Under the pieces are notes generated by a model. That model was not told the DNA's origin and searched no databases. It saw nothing but the letters and a program-made list of their open reading frames with translations. Shown one piece after another: positions 1 to 5,359 of a stretch of 11,740 bases of DNA. Source of the stretch: Eubacteriales bacterium. GTDB lineage: Bacteria > Bacillota_A > Clostridia > Christensenellales > Aristaeellaceae. Both the position numbers and the translations under genes were made by a program. Position 1 is the first letter of the stretch. Each line of letters opens with the position of its first letter. The stretch is taken from assembly GCA_029974855.1 (NCBI GenBank), contig JARKQO010000026.1:1-11740 (forward strand), read 5' to 3'.

Positions 1-42
1 GGCCTTTTGGCCGGGCTGGAAAGCGGAAAGGAGAGGTTATGA
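1..42 (+). CDS. Possible 3' end of an upstream gene (partial)
   Basis: Reading frame 1 from the window edge is open for 13 codons (GLLAGLESGKERL) and stops with TGA at 40-42. That stop overlaps the ATG of the acetyltransferase as ATGA, the usual layout of a translationally coupled upstream gene. The fragment is too short to identify. The other two frames are also open here, so this rests only on the overlap geometry and could be chance. Confidence 0.35.
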   Translation, partial: GLLAGLESGKERL

Positions 43-482
43 GCCTTGTAATCCGCCTGGGGTTGCCTGAGGACGCGGCGGCCATTTGCCGCCTGAACCT
101 GGCCGCCCTGGGCTATGACTACCCCCTGGAGGAGACCCAAAAGCGCCTGGAGGCCATTTTGCGACAGCCGGAAAACCGCCTGTGGATCGCGGAGCTGGAG
201 GGCCGCCCTGTGGGCTATGTCCACGCCGCCAACTATGACTGTACCTATGTGGAGTCCCTGAAAAACATCCTGGCCCTGGCGGTGGACGGGGAGGCCCAGC
301 GGCAGGGGGTGGGCCGGGCGCTGGTGGCAGCGGTGGAGGCCTGGGCCCGGGAAAGCGGCTGCGCCGGAGTACGGTTGGTATCGGGCATGGAGCGCCAGGG
401 AGCCCATCTCTTTTATGAGGCCTGCGGCTACCGCGTGCGCAAGGCGCAAAAGAACTTCATCCGGGTCTTTGAAGAGCCCTGA
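39..482 (+). CDS. GNAT-family N-acetyltransferase
   Basis: A 147-residue single-domain GNAT protein, the normal size for the family. These enzymes move an acetyl group from acetyl-CoA to an amine on a small molecule or protein; the substrate cannot be told from sequence. The acetyl-CoA pyrophosphate loop (motif A, Q/R-x-x-G-x-G/A) is QRQGVG at residues 87-92, after a beta strand around 77-83. Motif B is the GAHLFYEACGYR segment at 121-132, with the Tyr that usually acts as general acid near 126. The ATG at 39 has AAAGGAG about 7 nt upstream. The HAD phosphatase starts 26 nt downstream with its own ribosome binding site, so the two are probably co-transcribed. It is not obviously RimI, and no antibiotic-specific acetyltransferase signature is visible. 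Confidence 0.9.
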   Translation: MSLVIRLGLPEDAAAICRLNLAALGYDYPLEETQKRLEAILRQPENRLWIAELEGRPVGYVHAANYDCTYVESLKNILALAVDGEAQRQGVGRALVAAVEAWARESGCAGVRLVSGMERQGAHLFYEACGYRVRKAQKNFIRVFEEP

Positions 483-508
483 TGGTGTGAATAGGGAAGG
501 AGAAGCCA

Positions 509-1183
509 ATGGTTGACGGAATCATCTTTGACATGGACGGTGTGCTGCTGGATACGGAGGCCTACGGGGCACAGTTGACAATTCGCCTGGCGGCCCAATT
601 CGGTTATACGGTGACCCCCGAGATGTACCACCAGAGCCTGGGAGCCCGGGGACAGCGAACCCGGGAGATCTTCCGGGGCTTTTTAGGGCAGGACTATCCC
701 CATGAGGACATCAGCCGCCTGTACTGGGAGGAAAGTACGGCTTTAGCCCGGCAGGACAGGCTGCCCAAGAAGCCCGGTTTGGGGGAATGCCTGGCGGGGC
801 TGCGGCAGCGGGGTCTCCCCCTGGCGTTGGCCACCAGCACCAACCGCCAGGCGGTGGAGGTATACCTGGAGCATATCCCCGAGATGCGGGGGGCCTTTGA
901 CGCGGTGGTATGCGGTACGGACGTCACCAGGGGCAAGCCCGCCCCGGAGATTTTTTTGAAGGCGGCGGAGGGGATCGGGGTGGCCCCGGAGCGCTGCCTG
1001 GGGGTGGAGGACAGCCACAACGGGCTCATGGGCCTGAAGGCCGCGGGCATCCCCGCGGTGATGATTCCGGATCTGCTGCCCTATGAGGACAGCCTGGAGG
1101 AACTTGTAACCTACCGCCTGGCCAGCCTTTGGGAGCTTTGCCCCCTGGTGGACAGGCTGAACGGGAAAGGGCCGGAGGGCTGA
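509..1183 (+). CDS. HAD-superfamily hydrolase, beta-phosphoglucomutase-like phosphatase
   Basis: A 224-residue haloacid dehalogenase-type phosphatase or phosphomutase of the beta-PGM/Gph subfamily, with a helical cap inserted after motif I (about residues 16-85). Motif I is FDMDGVLLDTE, with nucleophile Asp8 and acid/base Asp10. Motif II is LATST with Thr109. Motif III is Lys143 in RGKPAPEIF. Motif IV is GVEDSHNG with Asp168, which ligates magnesium. All catalytic residues are present, so it should be active on a small phosphorylated metabolite, but the substrate is unknown. No maltose or trehalose phosphorylase is adjacent to argue for true beta-PGM. The start ATG follows GGAAGGAG by about 7 nt. 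It lies 26 nt behind the acetyltransferase and is the last gene of that unit, since hairpins follow its stop. Confidence 0.92.
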   Translation: MVDGIIFDMDGVLLDTEAYGAQLTIRLAAQFGYTVTPEMYHQSLGARGQRTREIFRGFLGQDYPHEDISRLYWEESTALARQDRLPKKPGLGECLAGLRQRGLPLALATSTNRQAVEVYLEHIPEMRGAFDAVVCGTDVTRGKPAPEIFLKAAEGIGVAPERCLGVEDSHNGLMGLKAAGIPAVMIPDLLPYEDSLEELVTYRLASLWELCPLVDRLNGKGPEG

Positions 1184-1193
1184 TAGGACCCAT

Positions 1194-1214
1194 CGCCGCC
1201 GGGGCGGCGGTTTT
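1194..1214 (+). terminator. Candidate intrinsic terminator after the HAD gene
   Basis: CGCCGC at 1194-1199 pairs with GCGGCG at 1204-1209 around a 4-nt loop, and a short T run (1211-1214) follows. It lies 10 nt beyond the HAD stop codon. The stem is GC-rich but the T tract is brief. It may act together with the larger hairpin just downstream. Confidence 0.5.
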
Positions 1215-1215
1215 C

Positions 1216-1253
1216 GACAAAAAGGGACGCCGGCAAGGGGCGTCCCTTTGTCG
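1216..1253 (+). terminator. Hairpin between the HAD gene and sigG
   Basis: AAAGGGACGCC at 1221-1231 pairs perfectly with GGCGTCCCTTT at 1239-1249 around a 7-nt loop. The pairing extends outward as CGACA/TGTCG with a two-base bulge, giving about 15 bp. A-rich on the left arm and T-rich on the right, it could end transcription in either direction. It insulates sigG from the upstream unit. Confidence 0.65.
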
Positions 1254-1285
1254 TGATTTCACTACTTTTGCCATGATCCCACGAA

Positions 1286-1317
1286 TGGAATATTCCCGCC
1301 TTGGCCGCGCCATACTC
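1286..1317 (+). promoter_or_regulatory. Candidate sigma-G/sigma-F promoter of sigG
   Basis: TGGAATA at 1286-1292 and CATACTC at 1311-1317 are separated by 18 bp. The published sigma-G pattern is a GnATR -35 and a CATnnTA -10 with a 17-18 bp spacer. The -35 here matches fully and the -10 misses only the last A. It would start RNA around 1324, about 30 nt before the sigG ATG. In Bacillus, sigG is transcribed by sigma-F and then by sigma-G itself; the same logic here is inference. Confidence 0.5.
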
Positions 1318-1353
1318 CCTATTGTACAAGCTTTGCAAAAGCGGAGGGATGAT

Positions 1354-2133
1354 ATGGCGACCAATAAGGTGGAAATTTGCGGGGTGGACACCTCCACCTT
1401 GCCGGTGCTCACCAACGAGCGGATGCGGGAGCTGTTTCCCCTGGTACACGGGGGCGATATGCGGTCCCGGGAGGAGTTCATCCGGGGGAATCTGCGGTTG
1501 GTTCTCAGCGTGATCCAGCGCTTTGGCAACCGGGGGGAAAACGTGGACGACTTGTTTCAGGTGGGCTGCATCGGGCTGATCAAGGCCCTGGATAACTTTG
1601 ACGTATCCCAGAACGTGCGCTTCTCCACCTATGCCGTGCCCATGATCATCGGGGAGATTCGCCGTTACCTGCGGGACAACAACGCCATCCGGGTAAGCCG
1701 GAGCCTGCGGGACATCGCCTACAAGGCCCTGAAGGCCCGGGACCGGATGGCGGAGCGGCTGGGCCGTGAGCCCAACGTCAGCGAGCTGGCCCAGGAGCTG
1801 GGCCTGCCCCGGGAGGACGTGGTGTTCGCCCTGGAGGCCATCCAGGACCCGGTGAGCCTCTTTGAGCCGGTGTATAACGATGGGGGGGACGCGCTGTACA
1901 TCATGGACCAGGTGACGGACAACAAGAAGCTGGACGACGGCTGGCTGGACGAGATCGGCGTGAAGGAGGCCATGAGCCGCCTCAATGACCGGGAGAAGCA
2001 CATCCTGAAGCTGCGGTTCTTCGAGGGCCGCACCCAGATGGAGGTGGCGGGGGAGATCGGCATTTCCCAGGCCCAGGTCAGCAGGCTGGAGAAGAACGCC
2101 CTGTCCCATATGAGGAAGCATGTGGGGGGATGA
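1354..2133 (+). CDS. sigG: RNA polymerase forespore sigma factor SigG
   Basis: The late forespore sigma factor, which directs core RNA polymerase to genes for spore DNA protection, germination and cortex-lytic functions. At 259 residues it is almost the length of Bacillus subtilis SigG (260). The SigG-type N-terminus KVEICGVDTS is at residues 5-14. Region 2 spans about 46-115, with NLRLVLSVIQRF, the core-binding DLFQVGCIGLIKA and the -10 recognition stretch FSTYAVPMIIGEIRRYLRD. Region 3 covers about 118-172, including DPVSLFEPVYNDGGD. Region 4 covers about 205-250, with the helix-turn-helix GISQAQVSRLEK. The ATG was chosen because GGAGGG lies about 5 nt before it and the conserved N-terminus begins there; the open frame extends further upstream but through the hairpins. 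Neither spoIIGA nor sigE is next to it, unlike the usual clustered arrangement. Confidence 0.97.
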   Translation: MATNKVEICGVDTSTLPVLTNERMRELFPLVHGGDMRSREEFIRGNLRLVLSVIQRFGNRGENVDDLFQVGCIGLIKALDNFDVSQNVRFSTYAVPMIIGEIRRYLRDNNAIRVSRSLRDIAYKALKARDRMAERLGREPNVSELAQELGLPREDVVFALEAIQDPVSLFEPVYNDGGDALYIMDQVTDNKKLDDGWLDEIGVKEAMSRLNDREKHILKLRFFEGRTQMEVAGEIGISQAQVSRLEKNALSHMRKHVGG

Positions 2134-2163
2134 GCCCCGGAGAAACGGAGGCTTGTTCCGGGT

Positions 2164-2209
2164 GCAAAAGGGGTTGCGGCTTTTTTCGCTTTGCCGCGGC
2201 CCTTTTTGC
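2164..2209 (+). terminator. Long hairpin terminator after sigG
   Basis: The 17-nt arm at 2164-2180 (starting GCAAAAGGGG) pairs along its whole length with 2193-2209 (ending CCCTTTTTGC) around a 12-nt T-rich loop; three of the pairs are G-U wobbles. It lies 30 nt after the sigG stop. The right arm carries TTTTT, and the T6 run in the loop could also follow a smaller upstream hairpin. It separates sigG from the next promoter. Confidence 0.65.
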
Positions 2210-2231
2210 CATTGAACGGGGAAAATGCGGC

Positions 2232-2260
2232 TTTCCCACGGCGGCAGGGCATGGTATAAT
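2232..2260 (+). promoter_or_regulatory. Extended -10 sigma-A promoter of the alpha/beta hydrolase
   Basis: A perfect TATAAT at 2255-2260 is preceded by TGG at 2252-2254, forming an extended -10 (TGnTATAAT). The -35 region (around TTTCCC, 2232-2237) is poor, as is common with extended -10 promoters. RNA would start near 2267, about 43 nt before the ATG. Confidence 0.65.
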
Positions 2261-2309
2261 GGGGCGGCAAAGAGGCTGTGTCAGAAAGGAATACAAAGGA
2301 GGAAGCTTC

Positions 2310-3227
2310 ATGGGAGAGGCCGTCAGGGAGACCTTTTTATCCGTTACGGGGGCGGTGCTGGAAAAGCGGCTGTGGCTGCCCCAGGGGGAGCCCAGGGCTG
2401 TGGTGCAGGTGGTACACGGCATGGCGGAGCATATCGACCGGTATGACGCCACCGCCAAGGCCCTGGGCGCGGCGGGCTTCGCCGTGGTGGGTCACAACCA
2501 CCTGGGGCACGGGGAAAAGGCGGGCCGGCTGGGCTATTTTGCCAAAAAAGGGGGCTGGGAAGCCCTGATCGCGGACGCCCACGCCCTGCGCCAGGCTACC
2601 CAGGCCGCCTATCCGGGCATTCCCTATTTCCTGCTGGGGCACAGCATGGGCAGCTTTGTGGCCCGGGGCTATGCCCTGAGGCACGAAAAGGGCCTGGCAG
2701 GGCTGATCCTTTCCGGCACGGGGCATTTTGATCCGCCCGTGCTGGTGGTGGGCCTGCTGATTGCCAGGATACAGTGCGCTTTGGGGGGCGGGCAAAAGCC
2801 CAGCGGGATTCTGGCCTCCATGAGTTCCGCCGGATACAACAAAACCTACGGCCAGGCCCGCACCACCTTCGACTGGCTCTCCAGCGACAATGCCGTGGTG
2901 GACGCCTACATCGCCGACCCCTTCTGCGGCTTCCCCTTCACCGCCCGGGCCTACCGGGACATGTTTGAGGGCCTCACCCGGCTGTATCCCCGCAAGCTGA
3001 CCGCCATGGAGAAGGATATCCCCGTGCTGCTGTTCTCCGGGGCTGATGACCCGGTGGGAAACTATGGCAAGGGCGTGAAGAAGGTGGCGGAGGAAATCCG
3101 CAGGGCCGGGGTCCGGGACGTGACCGTGAAGCTCTACGAGGGAAGCCGCCACGAGATGCTCAACGAGAAGGGGAAGGAGCGGGTCTGGGCGGATGCGATA
3201 GGGTGGATGGAGGAGAGGATGGGGTAA
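2310..3227 (+). CDS. Alpha/beta hydrolase, lysophospholipase / monoacylglycerol lipase type
   Basis: A 305-residue alpha/beta hydrolase of the PldB/serine aminopeptidase S33 group, which cleaves acyl esters of lysophospholipids or monoglycerides. The oxyanion-hole HGMAEH is at residues 36-41, and the family-typical HNHLGHG at 62-68. The nucleophile elbow is GHSMGS with Ser112. The catalytic acid is probably Asp247 in SGADDPVG, and the histidine is His281 in GSRHEMLNE. A helical cap lies between about 140 and 220. No signal peptide or clear membrane segment is seen, so it should be cytoplasmic. The ATG was chosen because AAAGGAGG ends about 7 nt upstream; an earlier in-frame start would lie inside the sigG terminator and promoter. 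It has its own promoter and seems to be a single-gene unit. The true substrate is unknown. Confidence 0.92.
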   Translation: MGEAVRETFLSVTGAVLEKRLWLPQGEPRAVVQVVHGMAEHIDRYDATAKALGAAGFAVVGHNHLGHGEKAGRLGYFAKKGGWEALIADAHALRQATQAAYPGIPYFLLGHSMGSFVARGYALRHEKGLAGLILSGTGHFDPPVLVVGLLIARIQCALGGGQKPSGILASMSSAGYNKTYGQARTTFDWLSSDNAVVDAYIADPFCGFPFTARAYRDMFEGLTRLYPRKLTAMEKDIPVLLFSGADDPVGNYGKGVKKVAEEIRRAGVRDVTVKLYEGSRHEMLNEKGKERVWADAIGWMEERMG

Positions 3228-3329
3228 AAGCCCCAGCCACAGGGCGGGGTGGGGCGTAGCGCTCCCCCAAGGAGCAAAGGGTTTCTCCGCCCCGCCAAAG
3301 CGGAATCAGAAAATATTCCCTTCTCATCC

Positions 3330-3359
3330 TTGACAACCCCTGTTCCCTTGGCATACAAT
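3330..3359 (+). promoter_or_regulatory. Sigma-A promoter of the ABC/DUF3793/flavodoxin operon
   Basis: A consensus -35 TTGACA at 3330-3335 and a TACAAT -10 at 3354-3359 are separated by 18 bp. RNA should start close to 3366, which is inside the first AGTTAG-N6-CTAACT palindrome. That is a classic position for a repressor that blocks initiation. It is the only good promoter seen before the four-gene operon. Confidence 0.75.
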
Positions 3360-3364
3360 ATTGG

Positions 3365-3382
3365 AGTTAGAGCATGCTAACT
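3365..3382 (+). promoter_or_regulatory. Operator 1: AGTTAG-N6-CTAACT palindrome at the start site
   Basis: AGTTAG and CTAACT are exact inverted half-sites around AGCATG. The site overlaps the predicted transcription start. The half-site resembles the GTTAG/CTAAC core of DtxR/IdeR-family metal-repressor boxes, though the spacing differs. With iron-type genes downstream, iron or another metal repressor is my inference; no regulator is encoded in the window. Confidence 0.6.
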
Positions 3383-3422
3383 ATTCCGCCGAAAGGCGGT
3401 TTCTTCGGGGCAATAGTTAGCA
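3375..3422 (+). promoter_or_regulatory. Leader RNA stem-loop with inner GNRA hairpin (possible attenuator)
   Basis: TGCTAACTATT at 3375-3385 pairs perfectly over 11 bp with AATAGTTAGCA at 3412-3422. Inside it, CCGCC (3386-3390) pairs with GGCGG (3395-3399) around a GAAA tetraloop, followed by TTTCTT. The outer pairing uses the right half of operator 1 and the left half of operator 2, so it excludes hairpins formed by either operator alone. It may be an attenuation element, or partly a by-product of having two similar operators. Confidence 0.4.
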
Positions 3423-3432
3423 ATTGCTAACT
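3415..3432 (+). promoter_or_regulatory. Operator 2: perfect 18-bp palindrome AGTTAGCAATTGCTAACT
   Basis: This is a perfect 18-bp palindrome with the same half-sites and the same 6-bp centre length as operator 1. The two centres are exactly 50 bp apart, near five helical turns. It would sit about 50-67 nt into the transcript. The exact repetition of half-site and spacing makes a dimeric DNA-binding protein site very likely; the identity of that protein is unknown. Confidence 0.65.
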
Positions 3433-3541
3433 CGTGAATCTACAATTCCATAATGGAAGGAGGCTTTGGGGAGTGGGCCGGGTGAGCCATGGGGAAACAG
3501 CACTTTGTGAAAGCGGGTACCATGGGAAAGGAGCCTTGAGG

Positions 3542-5359
3542 ATGCAATCCGCGAAAAAGAGGAAAACCGGCACGGCACGGCTGTTGGAGTTGGCGGCCAC
3601 CAAAAAGCCGCTGATGATCGGGTCTTTGGTTTTATCGGCGCTGGCGGCCATCGTCAGCTTTGTACCGTATCTCGCCATTTATTTTATTGTGCGGGAGATT
3701 TTGGGGGCCTTGCCGGATATGGCGGGGCTTGACGCCGCCGCGCTGATCCGGTATGGCTGGGGGGCCTTTGGAGGGGTGGCGGCCCATATCCTGCTGTACT
3801 TCGGGGCGCTGAGCTGCTCCCACATGGCGGCCTTTGGCACGCTGTACGAATTGAAGGTGAACTTTGCCACCCATCTGGCCAGGCTGCCTTTGGGGTTCCA
3901 TGTGATGGCGGGCAGCGGCAAGCTGCGGAAAATCACAGATGAGAACATCGAAAAGGTGGAGGGCTTCATTGCCCACCAGCTTCCTGATTTGGCCGCGGCC
4001 TTTGTGGCCCCGGTGGTGATGATCGCCATTTTGATGGTTGTGGACTGGCGCTTTGGGCTGGCGGTGATGGCGGGGCTGCTTCTGGCCTTCTTCATTCAGT
4101 TTTCCCTTTACGGCAACGAGGGCTCCAAGGCCATGATGGCCAAGTACCAAAAAGCCATCGAGGAGATGAACAACGCCTCCGTGGAGTATATCCGGGGTAT
4201 TTCGGTGGTGAAGGCCTTCAAGCAGACGGTGTATTCCTTCCGCCGTTTGCACGACACCATCAAAACCTATACCTCCATGGTGATCCCCTATACCCTCAGC
4301 TGGGAAAACTCCTTCTCAGGCTTTACCACGCTGGTGAACAACATCTACCTGTTCGTCCTGCCGGTGGCCATTTGGGTGGGGGCCACAGCCACGGACTATG
4401 CCGCCTTCGCCGGTACCGTGATTTTCTATCTGATCTTTGTCCAGTCCGCTGCCAGCATTCTGATGAAGATCATGTATGTGAACGGCAACGCCATGCGCAT
4501 CATTGGCGGGGTGGAGGCCATGGATGAGGTGTTGGCGGAGCCGGAGCTGGCCCAGCCCGCCCGGCCTCAAACCGTGGCCTCCCATGATGTGGCGTTTCAG
4601 GACGTCGCCTTCTCCTATGACCGGGACAGGGAAACCGAGGCCCTTTCCGGCGTTTCCTTCCTGGCGAGGCAGGGGGAGGTTACGGCCATTGTGGGTCCCT
4701 CCGGCGGCGGCAAGAGCACCATCGCCCACTTGATTCCCCGCTTTTTCGACGTAACCGGGGGAGCGATCCGCATCGGCGGGGTGGATATCCGGGAGATGGA
4801 CACCCATTACCTGATGGATCAGGTCAGCTTTGTGTTTCAGGATGTGTTTTTGTTCAAGCAGAGCGTGATGGACAACATCCGCATGGGCAACCAGGCCGCC
4901 ACCCCGGAGCAGGTGATGGCGGCGGCCAAGGCGGCCCAGTGCCACGAGTTCATCATGAAGCTGCCAAAGGGCTATGAAACGGTGATCGGCACCCGGGGGG
5001 TGCACCTATCCGGGGGCGAAAAGCAGCGCCTGGCCATTGCCCGGGCCATCGTGAAGGACGCGCCCATTGTGGTGCTGGACGAGGCCACGGCCTTTGCCGA
5101 CCCTGAAAACGAGCACCTGATCCAAAAGGCCTTTGGGCGGCTGATGAAAAACAAGACCGTGGTGATGATCGCCCACCGGCTTTCCACGGTACGGGGCGCC
5201 AACAACATCATCGTGGTGGACGGCGGCAAGGTGGTGGAGCAGGGCACCCACGAGGAGTTGCTGGAGCAGGGCGGAAAGTACAGTATCATGTGGCGCACCT
5301 ATACCCAAACCACCAGCTGGAGCATGACCAAAGCAAAGGAGGTGGCCATCCATGCCTAA
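3542..5359 (+). CDS. ABC transporter half-unit 1 (permease + ATPase), YbtP/IrtA-like
   Basis: A 605-residue half transporter: an N-terminal membrane domain with about six helices (roughly 23-50, 73-95, 148-168, 170-190, 260-285 and 290-312), then a nucleotide-binding domain from about 350. Motifs are Walker A GPSGGGKST 385-393, Q-loop Gln433, signature LSGGE 489-493, Walker B VVLDEA with catalytic Glu514, and H-loop His545. The D-loop reads AFADPENE instead of the common SALD; this departure is also my recollection of the YbtP-type siderophore importers, which have an exporter fold but import. It should pair with the next gene as a heterodimer in the cytoplasmic membrane. The ATG was chosen for AAAGGAG 8 nt upstream; the frame's GTG at 3434 has none and abuts operator 2. 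Substrate unknown; iron-siderophore or heme is inferred from context, and drug or lipid export is the alternative. Confidence 0.9.
   Translation: MQSAKKRKTGTARLLELAATKKPLMIGSLVLSALAAIVSFVPYLAIYFIVREILGALPDMAGLDAAALIRYGWGAFGGVAAHILLYFGALSCSHMAAFGTLYELKVNFATHLARLPLGFHVMAGSGKLRKITDENIEKVEGFIAHQLPDLAAAFVAPVVMIAILMVVDWRFGLAVMAGLLLAFFIQFSLYGNEGSKAMMAKYQKAIEEMNNASVEYIRGISVVKAFKQTVYSFRRLHDTIKTYTSMVIPYTLSWENSFSGFTTLVNNIYLFVLPVAIWVGATATDYAAFAGTVIFYLIFVQSAASILMKIMYVNGNAMRIIGGVEAMDEVLAEPELAQPARPQTVASHDVAFQDVAFSYDRDRETEALSGVSFLARQGEVTAIVGPSGGGKSTIAHLIPRFFDVTGGAIRIGGVDIREMDTHYLMDQVSFVFQDVFLFKQSVMDNIRMGNQAATPEQVMAAAKAAQCHEFIMKLPKGYETVIGTRGVHLSGGEKQRLAIARAIVKDAPIVVLDEATAFADPENEHLIQKAFGRLMKNKTVVMIAHRLSTVRGANNIIVVDGGKVVEQGTHEELLEQGGKYSIMWRTYTQTTSWSMTKAKEVAIHA

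Larger units (their letters stand above)
3228..3541 (+). other. 314-bp intergenic leader of the ABC/flavodoxin operon
   Basis: No convincing gene is present. The first 100 bp hold only weak inverted repeats (GCCCCA/TGGGGC near 3232-3254, GGAAT/ATTCC near 3301-3319) that might end hydrolase transcription but lack a T run. Then come a sigma-A promoter, two palindromic operators with a foldable segment between them, and about 110 bp of leader up to the first ATG. The leader contains a 16-codon reading frame at 3489-3539 and two near-identical CCATGGG(G)AAA stretches. The open frame of the transporter runs back to a GTG at 3434, but without a ribosome binding site. Confidence 0.7.

Noticed and set aside
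1111..2121. 336-codon - strand frame opposite sigG
   Set aside because: Antisense shadow of an unmistakable SigG. It crosses two hairpins and has no recognisable domain.
3134..3358. Small - strand frames after the alpha/beta hydrolase gene
   Set aside because: No ribosome binding site or recognisable domain. They overlap the hydrolase 3' end and the operon promoter.
3434..3541. 36-residue N-terminal extension of the first ABC half-transporter from a GTG
   Set aside because: The GTG lies directly beside operator 2 with no ribosome binding site, while ATG 3542 has AAAGGAG at good spacing and begins a normal basic N-terminus.
3455..3541. Possible riboswitch (cobalamin, NiCo or similar) in the leader
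   Set aside because: I compared the sequence with remembered core motifs of these classes and found no convincing match. A covariance-model search of 3228-3541 would decide; a significant hit would reverse this.
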